A stretch of 64,000 bases of DNA from NCBI GenBank assembly GCA_038025085.1, contig CM076148.1, forward strand, positions 35,733,691 to 35,797,690, in the 5' to 3' direction. Both the position numbers and the translations under genes were made by a program. This document shows positions 47,760 to 58,842 of this stretch, piece after piece. Positions within the stretch are counted from its first letter, which is position 1; every line of letters starts with the position of its first letter. The notes under the pieces are model-generated. The model had not been told where the DNA came from. It worked only from the letters and a program-made list of their open reading frames with translations, and searched no databases. Origin of the DNA: Tetragonia tetragonoides (taxonomy: Eukaryota > Streptophyta > Magnoliopsida > Caryophyllales > Aizoaceae).

Positions 47760-50700
47760 ATGTCTTCCGGCGACCAAGAAGTGCCGTCGACGGTGGCCGA
47801 GGTAAATTTTTTTTTTTCCGCATATTTTGAACGGGCGTCCGTGATTTACGCCCCGTCCATGGAACAGGCGTCTGAAATTTTCGCCTGGACCATGGACGGG
47901 GCGTAAATCACGGACGTCTTCACCATGGTGGACGCGTAAATCACGGACACCTATACCATGGATCAGGCGTCTGAGATTTACGCCACAACCATGGCATAGG
48001 CGTCCGTGATTTCCGCCCCATCCATGATCCAGGCGGAAGTTTCAGACGCCTGTCCCTTGGTTCAGTCGGTTTTGATAGACGTTTGAATTTAAGATTAAGC
48101 TAACATTGTTTTCGTTGTTTTCGTTAGGTTCCTTTGGAGCGGTTCGGTGGTGATGGTGTTGATTACAGTACGCATTTCGTCACTGATGAGTTATTTGATA
48201 GTGATAGAGATGCAATTAATTGGGCAAAACAAATTTCCCTTACTATCGGGTTTGAGTTGATAATTTCGTCACACAAGAACAATGGAAGCGTAAAATTGTT
48301 AAGATGCAATCGAGGTGAACGCTACAGAGGGGAATTAAGAGACTTAGATACTGCTGCTCGGAAGAATACGAAAACAAAGGCTTGTAAATGTACGTTCCAG
48401 TTAAGAGCTGAGCAAGTGTATGAGTCCAGTAGTTGGATGATTGTCACATTGCCTGGGATTAGGGGTACGCACAACCATGACTTTGCTGTGTTTCCTGAGG
48501 GATATCGTCAGATGAGTGGTCTTAGTCCTGGGTCAAAGCAACTCGTTCGTGACATGACTTCGGCACAAACAAAGTCATGTGCTATCTTGGCCGCTATTAA
48601 GGAAAAATTTCCCGAGGACAATGCAACTAGACAGCATGTGTACAACTACAGAGATCGTATAAGGAAACTTGATTTTGAAGAGAGAGATGTCATTGGTCAG
48701 TTTCATCATTTAGCTGTGGAGAATAAGTATGTACATTGGACAAGAGCCGACCCAGCTACTAATGAGGTAACTCACGTGTTCATGGCACACCCTACATCAA
48801 TTCAGTTACTTCGGTCTTTTCCTTGGTTGATTGGCTTAGATTCCACGTACAAAACAAACAAGTATAAGATGCCGTTTCTTGAGATAGTGGGGATGACTCC
48901 AAGCAATAAGAACTTCCTCATAGCTTATGCCATTATGAAGGATGAGACTGAGGCAAGCTATGCGTGGGTCTTAGATAAGTTGAGGATGCTTATTGAAAAT
49001 GATGTACACCCAACAGCAATTTTGACTGATCGTGAGCTAGGGTTGATGACACCTATTAGAGAGATATTTCCCGACAGTGCCCATTTGCTCTGTACATGGC
49101 ACATTAACAAAGTCGTTGAAGAGAAAGTGTACAGACTTTGTGGAAAAGATAAGGTCGGCGCGCAGAGGTTCAAGAACGGGAAGTGAAAATCTATCATGGA
49201 AGCTTCCACAGAAGCTGAGTACGATAGAGCAGTGCGTATGATGAAGGATACTTGGAGGAATTACCCTCACGTGATATCCTATGTAGAGGAGACCTGGCTG
49301 AGATACAAAAAGATGTTTGTGGCTGCGTGGACGAATAAGGTGCTACACCTTGGCAACACTACGACTTTCAGGGTGGAGAGTGCACATGCCGCGCTAAAAC
49401 AGTGGTTGAACTCCTCAACTGGAGCTTTGGACAATGTTTGGAACAAGGTCAACAAGTCAATCGAGTCACAACTAACTGAGATCAAGTACACACTTGAAGA
49501 GTGCAGAAGACGAAGATGTGTGATGTACTCGGGCTTCCCATTCAACTATCTGAGCGGGTATGTTTCCCATTACTACTTAGGAATATTATCGGATGAGCTG
49601 AAGAGAATGAGAGAATTGAGTGACCAAGTATTTGATCGTTTCGGTTGTGTATTGAGATCCACTCATCAGATCCCGTGTGCGTGTGAGTTGAAAACGGCCA
49701 CGGATACGGGCACGCCAATTAGCTTGAATAGTGTCCACAAATTTTGGCGAACACTGGTTATTAGTGATGCAGTGGAGATAGATACGCTTGACATGACTGA
49801 GCATCCATCTGAGGACCATCGGTACTTTCACTCTCTCGTCCACGAGGTTAACTCAAGCGACCGGGCAGTTGTGCGCAACATATCTGTCCTTATCAATGAG
49901 CAGCTTCATCCTGATGAAGCGAGTTACGTCGAGCCGGAAGCGAACACGACAGTCAGAGGTCGACCGAGAGGGAGTTCCTCTACCAGACGTGATCCTAGTT
50001 CATGGGAGTACTCCCAGAGGGGTCGTGGTCGCCCTAGGTCATCCAGTTCGAGCCGCGGGCGTGGTCGTAGCTCATCCTCATCGAGTAACGTCGTGCGGAG
50101 TACTGGTATGAAAACCCATAATTTATTAACATGTACATAATGTTGTTAATTACTTTTTGATAAGTACTATTAATGACTTTCTATTATTTTGTCTTGCAGC
50201 TGGACACGGAATAGATATCACTGAATTCTATCATGTTAACAAAATTCCGGGAATCATCATACCTTTCATTGAAGGATATCTCGACGTGCTTGGGGATGGT
50301 AATTGCGGTTTCCGTGTCATTGCGGACTACGTTTTCGGAGACCAAGAGCAATGGCGATTGACGAGAGTTTGCATTGCAAACGAACTCTTAGCTAACCGAG
50401 CATTGTACGAAAACATATACGTTGACGGGGTCGACGCTGGTTACCGCCGTATTATGTGGGACGGAGGTGCGTGTAACGATGATCACTGGATGATAGTACT
50501 TGAGGATTTGTTCCCGATTGCCAACCTCTTCAATGCAGCGATTATGTTATTCGGATACGGCAGCGGAAAGGGGTTATATGCTTGTTACACAGTGCTACCG
50601 TTGCAAGCACCTTCGACTGCTACACGTCCAAGTAGAGAAATTGTCATAGGTCATTTAGGTGATTCGTACATGCATTATATCCGTCTGAATTTAGCCTCAG

Positions 50701-50822
50701 ATTTCCCTGTTCCTCGGATATGCGCAGCATGGTTTACTTCCCGTTCTGATAGTGTCGCTGGTTGGGAGCAAATGTATGTTAGGCGAAGAGCACATTGGGA
50801 TCGTTTAGCGAGGTCGACGTAA
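47760..50822 (+). pseudogene. FAR1/MULE-type transposase fused to an OTU cysteine protease domain (one nonsense codon)
   Basis: Three exons: 47760-47801 (14 codons), 48128-50105, 50200-50822; introns of 326 and 94 bp with GT..AG borders keep the frame, giving 880 codons. TGA at 49184-49186 replaces the Trp expected in this family (after KNGK), so the copy is probably inactive. N-terminal zinc cluster with C74, C100/C102 and GTHNHDF (H129, H131); MULE DDE core with D252 (GLDSTYK), D315 (LTDRE), LLCTWHI and E431 (FRVESAHA); SWIM-like HQIPCACEL...VHKFW; a Ser/Arg linker with RGRPR motifs; then the OTU domain with DGNCGFR (Cys about 709) and YMHYIRL (His about 832). A transposase would bind and cut the element ends; the OTU part would cleave ubiquitin-like chains, which is inferred. 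Confidence 0.88.
47834..48050. repeat. 33-bp-period minisatellite in intron 1 of the transposase gene
   Basis: CCATGG/CCATGA centres at 47857, 47890, 47923, 47956, 47989 and 48022, exactly 33 bases apart. Units have the form GGCGTCCGTGATTTACGCCC or AGGCGTCTGAAATTT around the centre. A 27-base perfect inverted repeat pairs 47836-47862 with 47890-47916. Confidence 0.92.
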
Positions 50823-51066
50823 TTGAATGTTTTGCGTGATTGTTATATTTTTCTACTTATATCATTGTCACATTTTTGTGTGATTGTTATATTTTGCATG
50901 TTATATTTTTTCGTGATTATTGGAGGTAAATAAAACAACAAATTACAATAAAACAAAAAAGGTAAATAAGAAACAACAAATTACAATAACACAAATAAAT
51001 AACAATAACAATGAAACTCTTATATAAATATATAACAAATTCATCTAGGGTCATATAAGTAATACA
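50823..51066. other. Spacer between convergent genes of the Mutator-like element
   Basis: About 240 AT-rich bases between the two stop codons; holds the 3' ends of both transcripts. Confidence 0.6.
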
Positions 51067-53105
51067 TCATTTGGCAGCCCGCCAATCTCTCATATACTCC
51101 TCCATAACCGATCGAGGACCTTCCGCTTGCTCCGGAGGAAGCAAAGTAATGAAAGACTCAAATGCGACGGCTAGACGATTCACCCACTGCAAAAAAGTAA
51201 CAATGAGTGTGAGTTCAGAGATATGTAATACGTAAAAAAATATATATTTTAGTTAATCACTTACATAATCGTTGTTGGATCGTGGAGGAATCACAGATCC
51301 AGGTGCTGCATCGTCACGTGTCAGTAGAGGGTGGGAGTGACGGTAGTACCACTCGAGGTAGTCATCCGTACATGCTGTGGGATCTGACGTGGATGCCTGA
51401 AACCCATGGAGACCAAGAATGTAACCTCCCGGGAACATACACCAGGCATCAGATGATACTCGTACGGGGTAGACAACCCTGTACGAACGACTGCTCCATG
51501 ACCTGATCGCTCTCTCTGGCCTAGTGATCGGGAAAGGGATACTCTGTACTACGTACGTACCCGATTTGTCGTAAACAACGACCAGGCATGTACGGTTCGA
51601 TAATATCCCGATACCGTAGCCACCCGATGAATACAGTCCTCGGTACAGATGCAACTGGATCAGAACTGTACGGCAGCCACACCACCTACGTAGAAATGTT
51701 CAAGTTACGGTGAAGTAAAAAAAACATAGCAAACGATGAAATAAATCATGAACACCGATAACTGCATGACGTACCTCTGACGCTCGCAGCTGATCCAAGC
51801 GTCTACGTAAGGAGCGCAGTCGACCCACGTCCTTGCCCTCAGCCTGGGCACTCCATACGCACGCACGGGGAGCCTCGCCGTCCCCGACAACCATCCGCTC
51901 CCGATGAGGTCGGAAGCAGGGAAAGTACTCGTATATCCATGCCTGGAGGAGAGTTAGGCATCCGCAAGATGCCCTGAGAATCCCCCCGACTAGCTGTACC
52001 GAGCTGACGATATAGGAAGGCGAGGGCAGCAGATCCCCAAGAGAACTCATGCGTCGTTCCGACACCGTCCCTCACCTCCATCACGCAGGAGGGTCTAATA
52101 CGGTTACCACTCTTGTCGACAAACAAGGTGGATCCAATAAGTAACCACATCCAACCTACCGCTTGGATGTCCTCCATTCGGTCCTCCACTCGGCAAAGGT
52201 CAAAAACCGACTCCGTGAGGACCCACCGCCCTGCCAGTGGCTATGCATCAGTTCATCTCGGGTGACCCCGAGAACCTCCATGGCCGTCGCCTGCAGCTGC
52301 CCATCCCGTCCCTCATTGGAAACGAGCTGTCCCTCTACAGGAATCCGAAGAATATGCCATACATCGTGCAACATGATGGTCATCTCTCCGAACGGCATGT
52401 GGAACGAGTTCGTATCCGGCTGCCACCTTTCAACGAATGCAGATATCAGGGGGAAGTCGATATGTCTGAACATAATGTCTGTCAGGTGTGATAACGCAGT
52501 CCTCTCGATCTGCGCCCTCACCTCGGGCGACATCTCCGCTCGCCACTCACTCAGCCGCTGACAGACACTGAATCGGTTCTGACACTTCAACAGACCCCTC
52601 GTCTCTCCCATCTACATACGAGACGCTACGTGGCCCAGGAAGCTCGGTATGACGCTATCATCCGCCGGTCCACCGGCCACATTCCCTGTAACAAGCCACG
52701 TACTGTCGTCCTCCGCTCTAGATCGTTTGCTAGTACTAGACGAGCCAGTACTAACAAACTTACCGCCTCTGCCCTTCACCACGCGCCAATCTGAGGATGA
52801 TTCGACGCCAATCTGATCATCGTCCATGGACTGATCCCCGGAGTAGAACTCGCTAGATCCATAATCGTGTTGCTCAGCCTCATCACCGCGATATAAGTGA
52901 CGGTCAGTCATCTCCCTCATCCGAACTGCCTCTCTCTGTCTCCGTACAGAGGCATCAATCCCGCGCGTCCTCGTGTGACGCGGTCCTGAACCAGCTAGTT
53001 CACTGACTAACCTCGGCATCGATTTACCGGCTCCTCCTCTCCTCTATCATTTCACATTTTTAATTAAACAATAATCAGTAATAAACAATTAAAATAATAA
53101 TTGAC

Positions 53106-53140
53106 AACTAATAATAATTGTAATAACAAATAATAATAAC

Positions 53141-53190
<50 letters not shown>

Positions 53191-53260
53191 CAATAACAAT
53201 AACAATAATAATAATAATAACACTAATATTAATAATAATAACAATAATAATAACACTATT
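53106..53260. repeat. (AAT)n microsatellite in intron 1 of the PMD gene
   Basis: AAT/AAC triplets, uninterrupted AAT at about 53137-53187, followed by a poly-T tract at 53261-53277. Confidence 0.9.
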
Positions 53261-53280
53261 TTTTTTTTTTTTTTTTGTCT

Positions 53281-53498
53281 CGGGCGTCTGCTACAGACGC
53301 CTCACCCATGGGTGAGGCGTCTGCAAATGGCGCCTCTACCATGGGTGAGGCGTCTGCCGATCTCGCCTCACCCATGGGTGAGGCGTCTGCGACTGGCGCC
53401 GCACCCATGGGTGAGGCGTCTGGAAGTGGCGCCTCACCCATGGGCGAGGTGTCTGTCGATCTCGCCTGCCCCATGGGGCAGGCGGAAATTGCAGACGC
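53281..53498. repeat. 33-bp-period palindromic minisatellite in intron 1 of the PMD gene
   Basis: Six units centred on CCATGG (first two at 53306 and 53339). Most contain the perfect palindrome GCCTCACCCATGGGTGAGGC followed by GTCTG. It shares period, centre and the GGCGTCTG phrase with the array at 47834-48050. Open frames on both strands read ASPMGEA repeats because the unit is palindromic; they are not genes. Confidence 0.92.
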
Positions 53499-53869
53499 CC
53501 GACTCTCCGAACTCGAAAAAAACGACACCGAACTCACAAATCAATCAACACAACTTCAAACAACACAAATTCAATTCAATTGTCTATAAACCTTGAATAA
53601 AAACACTCCTATATCAACACATTTCGTAAAAATCAAAGCAAATTAGAGTAAATAAAGCAAAAAAATTTCAAATGTATACCCCCCCACCGCGATGCTCGCC
53701 GCCTCCGTCCCCGTCGCCGCCTCTGCCTCTGCCGCTGCCGCTAGCCCCTGACATTTCCGTTGTGATGGTGTGGTGGTTTTGCCGGTGTGATGCCGGTGTG
53801 ATGGTGTGGTGGTGAGGAGAGTGAGGAAGAGAGGAAGGAGGAGTGAGGAGTGAGTGAGGAGTGAGTGAG

Positions 53870-53936
53870 AGTGAAGGGCAAATGGGTAATTTCCAAGGGC
53901 GGTGGTGAGTAATTTTGGGCGGTAAATAGCAATTCA
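53870..53936 (-). repeat. Right terminal inverted repeat of the large Mutator-like element
   Basis: Reads inward as TGAATTGCTATTTACC, then GCCCAAAATTACTCACCACC; matches the left end. Confidence 0.8.
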
Positions 53937-53945
53937 CATAAAAAA

Positions 53946-56900
53946 TGACCTAAAGCCTAGAGGATTGCTTAAAGGGGCTTACACGTTTTTTGTCGCACTA
54001 AAGAGTAGCGTAATCTCAGGCTAACACATGTTCCTATGCTACTACGAGGTATACCGTATATTGATGTACTCGATTAGTATTAAAAAGCAACTAATGCTCC
54101 GGTAAATATCGGCTACTCCTTCTTCTTCTTTTTCTCACCTCAATCACAAAAATTGATGGTTCATAATAAGGGATCTTTACAAGCTTATATGTTTACATAG
54201 TGACTTCACGTTACTGTAAATTGATCTTATGAGACATGAGATGTGACATTGTTTCACTAAAAACAATCATCTTAACTCTCATTAAAAGTTAAGAAAATAT
54301 TGTCTTAAACAAGTTTTTATGTAAAAGACATACACTAACTTTTTGCGAATTAAATATCTCTAATCAAGCACAACATCTCTTCTATTGAACGCAACAAATG
54401 TTACCCTTTTTTTTAATTATAAAATTACTTTTTTGATTTTCTGTCGGTCAGTTACACTTACCCTAAGGCTTCTTTCGTACCTCTCTCTATCAACCAATTG
54501 TACTTCTCATTAATCCTTAGTTAAAAAAAAATATATTAGCAATCTTTTTTTTGAGTGTAGAACTATTAACAATCTTAAATAATTATTCTTTTCCAAAATA
54601 AAATTTAAAATTATTTTTTATATTTATGTTGAAAGATGTGCACTTTAAAATATACTGAAAAGTCCACATAAATGTCGAAAAGTATAAAAAAAATGTAGGC
54701 AGAAATGTCAGAAAAATGGATAGAAATTTCAATTGAAAAAACTATTTCCAATCTTTCACAAATTAAATTCATATAATAAGCTTGATCTTTCAAGTCCTTT
54801 GATCGAAGAGAGATTGAAAAATAATGGAAGAGTCCCAATCTGATCCGAGACAAAGAAGATGTTTAATGTGGGGTTTAAAACTAAGAAAAAAAAGTGTTTT
54901 AAGAATAAAGTGATAGTAAAATGATAATGATAAATTAGTAAAAAAACTTCATTGATCATCAAATAATGGAAGAGACAAAGAGGATGTTTAATGTGGAGTT
55001 TAAAAGTAAGTGAAAAAAAATATTTTAAGAATAAAGTGATAAAATGATAGTGATAAATTAGTAAAAACACTTTTCTTTTTAAGTTAGTAAAAACACTTTA
55101 TTGAGCATCAAAATTGTATTTTCATGCTCATAAGCATAACAAGATCACAATCGAAGGCAGGAAGGTATGTACTATATATAGCATGTGGGGATGTTTAGCA
55201 TCACCACTGCCACTGTGTATAAAAGTAATTTTTTCCGAAAACAAATTCACATACAATTGAATGTTAACCGAAAATGATAAGTTGACTCTATGAATTAACA
55301 ACCTACATTACATATTAAAGTATTAATAGAAATTTTATTGAGTCCTTCACCTTCACCCAATAAAATTATTGAAATTGTTAAACCACGGCCCACAGAGTCA
55401 ACCTAATATTATCATATAGCAATGAAATAAGTTAATGAGTTAATTCCCTGCTTGATTACGGGTTAGTAGCTACTACTATATCATAATTGTGTATACCTTA
55501 AGTATATATGTCCAATAATATTTAGCCATGATTAGATGCAAATGCACCCCGCACTATAGTCATGAGAGACGTTGACGCTAAAGATATAGTGGCCACTTTG
55601 AAGTCGTATAATTGTGTTTTATTGGGGCCACAATTTGAGGCACGCATGTTCATTGTCTTGTTCATCAGCATTCTATATATACCAGTAAACGTACAACATA
55701 ACTTGCGTTGCTTCTACGTTCAACAATGAGTAATGACAAGTGACTAAGCGAGTTGGCTATGTCTTTTACTCTCTCTTTTCCTATTTTGTTTATTTTCTTT
55801 TTTTAGTCTCGACATGAGAAATTATTACATGATTCTGAATGAATGTTTTAACCTCTCACAAACTTAGTGGAGTTCACTTCAATTAACCCTCTAAAAAAGT
55901 GATAATTATAAGAGATGAGAGTATGGTCCAAAACTATCTAAAAATTTCTCGACAATAGAGCTCTAGATTATGCTAAGCATTGCGCTCTTATATATGAAGC
56001 ACTACATTACCACCTTTCAAAATTACTAATTTTTTAAAGGATGAGTTTAAGTGGGTTTTACTTGTATTGTGAGAAATGGGAGCATTGGTCTCTGACCATG
56101 TAACAATCTCACATATGACCGGTTAGATGACCATTTTTTTCCATATCTATTGTCCATGTCAGATGACCGGTTACCTCACATATGTCTCTCTGCTTACATT
56201 TTATCTAAAATGTCATGCTTGACATTACTAAAATGTCATTGTTGTGAAGTGTCAAGCAAGCACACTCTCTGTCCTTGACATGCTATTAGATGTCATAAAA
56301 GGAAGTGGAGACAAGGAAGATGATAGTACAATGTATGCTGTTGCATCAATTATCATTGATATTAGATAATTAAGTTTAGGTGCAATCTTTGTAATGTGAC
56401 CATTTCGTACCTTTGAATCATCTAGACCATCACTTAATTATAGTGCCTCAATTGACAAGAATGCAACCATACAATCTAGCTTAAAATAGAAATATAAACG
56501 ATCATGACATTTCATGTCCTTAATTAGAAATATTAATGGATCCATGACAATTGACTTGGTTGATGGAGTCAATACTTGCGTTGATTCTACAATTAGTCGT
56601 CTGATTTGTTTACTATTGAATACGAGAGTCCGAACATACATAACGTAGCGGGAGATATTTCGATCACCATTCACTCGCATATTCCTTAAATGGAGAAAAA
56701 AAGGATCCTTGACTGGGTATGGCTCAATATGGTGATCGAAGGTAAGGCAGAGGAAAGGAACTAGGAATAGCTACCTAGCGTTAGACATACTAGTCCAGTA
56801 ACTCCACTCGGTTTGACACGCTGTTTAGAGTCAATAGTCAACGTCTGACATATCTATCATAGATATAAATAAAATGTATGCTACTAGCTATAACTATGAT

Positions 56901-57509
56901 AGCTAGCTAGAGTATATATATATTTATATTATTGATGAATTGATTAACTTTGAGGTCAACGTCGTTGCCCCCTTGCATGTGTAGAGTGTACTTGCATGGG
57001 ATGGGTTTTGGAGTCAAATTGCAATTTGAATATTCAGATATGAATTAGTAGTCTTTAGGCCTCATATTCATATTGTATTGGTTGGTGGGACTCTCCCATG
57101 ACAAACGTGATTTATCCAACACATCTAGTACGAACATTACATAGTGCCATAGTGCCATGTACGTACAAGATGTGCTTACCCTCATTTTATTTCCTATTCT
57201 CCTTAGAATGTGTACCGAAAGAACCCAGAAACTGTAGATTACTCTACAAACGACAAACACCAGACATGCCAGATAAACTTGTAACCAGACTCGACGAACA
57301 GGTCTGATGAAAATTGATGAACTCATAACCTTTGCCATAAAATACTACCTCACGACCAACCTTACTATCTCTTTCAAGGCTTCCCCCTCCTTCAAATACT
57401 ATTCCTAACCTAGCTTGTATGATTGACTTTTGTTTCTCCAAACAAGATCCTTCCCAAGTATAGGGTTTGTGTCTCCAATCATTGATTTCTCCCAGTTCAC
57501 TAGAGGTCA
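53946..57509. other. Intergenic DNA
   Basis: AT-rich, no gene recognised. A diverged tandem duplication lies at about 54820-55090. At 56095-56185 the phrase TGACCGGTTA recurs. Confidence 0.5.
54820..55090. repeat. Tandem duplication of ~130 bp
   Basis: GAGACAAAGARGATGTTTAA, then TTTAAGAATAAAGTGATA and GATAAATTAGTAAAAA occur in the same order twice, with small indels; ATAATGGAAGAG precedes both units. Confidence 0.8.
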
Positions 57510-57517
57510 GTTTTGAG

Positions 57518-58203
57518 TAGGGGTGGGCAGAAATTTCGGGTATTCAGTACCGGAATCGGAATTGGTTAGGAACCAGTGGTTTTCCGAAATCGGAATCGGT
57601 CTAACCAATTCCGATTCCCAAAAATAGGAACCGGTACCAACCAATTCCAATTCTAATTCTTGACTTTTGGGAACCGAAACCGGTTGGGGAACTGGTTGGG
57701 TACCCAGTGTAAAAAAAGTAAATGATTTTTTTCTTTAGAAATCAAGAATGATGATTTTCTAGTAAGGTTAGTAGTTTAAAATTTTCCATTTGTAATTTTA
57801 ATGTTTTGAATAATTGTATTTGTAATATTAATAATTAAATGCTTGTGTACGTTATTTAAATTTTGATTTACAATGTTAAGTATTTCGATTGTAGTATTTG
57901 ATTTTATGTTTGCAGTATTTTTGAAAACTAATATTTATTAGTGTAATATTTTTATTGGTGTTTTTTATTATTAAAATATACATTTATTTGATTTAAAAAA
58001 TAAGAATATTTGGATTTAATGCGGACTTGGGTACCCAGGAACCGGTGAGTACCCGATTGATCCAATTCCAATTCCAATTCCTAAGATTTAGGAACCGGTG
58101 CAACCAATTCCAATTCCTATTCCTGCAAATTAAGAATCGGTGGATCCCATTTCAATTCGGGGTAGTGCAATACCCGGTGGGTACCCAGTTTCGCTCACCG
58201 CTA
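57518..58203. mobile_element. Non-autonomous hAT element (686 bp)
   Basis: Perfect 8-bp target duplication GTTTTGAG (57510-57517, 58204-58211). Ends TAGGGGTGGGC and GCTCACCGCTA are inverted repeats. Subterminal runs of GGAACCGGT/CCAATTCC and GGTACCCAG occur in both arms; the AT-rich middle has no coding capacity. Confidence 0.9.
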
Positions 58204-58211
58204 GTTTTGAG

Positions 58212-58842
58212 TGCGGTTAAGTGATATGTGTTGACTTGAGTATGGAACTTGGGACATAACATAAGCATGTGTTAAGACAGGGTTGTGCATACTAACAAAA
58301 CGCGGCCAAGGCAGGGGAACGTATACCTTCATAATTTGTCTACCAGCGTATTGGTTTGCAGCGTTTGCAGCGTTTGCTTAGTTTGCGCACAAAATTTTAG
58401 TCTGAAGACCTCTCAATAAGCATACACTCAGCAATCAGCATTGGCATGAAAAATGACCCTGGGGAAAATAGACAGTGAAATGAAAATGCAACACGGATTT
58501 TGCCAAGAATTCACACTGATTACAAATCAGTACTCCATAGACATAAAAGGATGATTTATTATGCTCTTTATCCAGCCAGTGCAAAACTTGCCCTCCAATG
58601 TAGAAGTTTTCATCATCTAGAAAGAAAAAAATCAATTTCTGACCCTGGTTTCCAGGTTAAAACCTTCATTTGCTGTGATGTGAGCACGTACAAATGTACA
58701 AGTGCTCATGCTTGGTTTAACTTATCGGTGGTGTAGTTGGGGCATACAGAATACAAAAGCATGGTAACCACATAGTCTACTGCAGATTTTGAGCAGACAG
58801 CAGCCCCTTCAGAGAATATCAGTACTTGAATGAGTTTGCTGA
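58212..58842. other. 3' flank of the HD-domain gene
   Basis: Probable 3' untranslated region of the minus-strand gene to its right, plus intergenic DNA. GCAGCGTTTGCAGCGTTTGC is a short tandem repeat at about 58357-58378. Confidence 0.45.

Larger units (their letters stand above)
51067..53754 (-). pseudogene. Plant mobile domain (MAIN-like) protein gene, decayed
   Basis: Exons, 5' to 3': a short first exon from ATG 53754 (MSGASGSGRGRGG...); a main exon starting near 53048 and ending 51775; 51685-51265; 51186-51067. Introns 51774-51686 and 51264-51187 have consensus borders. The PMD signature is clear: ERWQPDTNSFHMPFGEMTI, WHILRIPVEG, SWGSAALAFLYRQL, CLTLLQAWIYEYFP, QSIPFPITRPERAIRSW, DDYLEWYYRHSHP, then a tail ending YMRDWRAAK. 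Lesions: in-frame TAG at 52612-52614; frame changes near 52170 (beside a 12-base tandem duplication), near 51975 (a run of six G) and near 51550 (GTACGTACGT repeat). PMD proteins occur in transposons and in the host MAIN/MAIL genes involved in meristem maintenance and silencing; its role in transposition is unknown. Confidence 0.82.
47573..53936. mobile_element. Mutator-like element with transposase-OTU and plant-mobile-domain genes
   Basis: Bounded by inverted repeats: a 23-base perfect match (47595-47617 against 53894-53916) inside a longer imperfect repeat that starts GGGAGTTACTATATAC on the left and TGAATTGCTATTTACC on the right. Flanks AATAAAAAA and CATAAAAAA (47564-47572, 53937-53945) agree in 8 of 9 bases, consistent with a 9-bp Mutator duplication. 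It holds two convergent genes, each starting next to an end, and subterminal minisatellites. About 6.36 kb. The MuDR-like plan (two genes transcribed inward from the ends) is clear; superfamily assignment rests on the transposase as well. Confidence 0.85.

Noticed and set aside
47834..48050. CRISPR-like array of regularly spaced repeats
   Set aside because: Eukaryotic context; the period is a 33-bp minisatellite with no repeat-spacer alternation.
53275..53589. Open frames of ASPMGEA repeats on both strands
   Set aside because: They arise from a 33-bp palindromic minisatellite in an intron; neither has unique coding sequence.
53668..53937. 89-codon open frame at the right end of the large Mutator-like element
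   Set aside because: Only the part from ATG 53754 fits, as exon 1 of the PMD gene; the rest is leader and terminal repeat.
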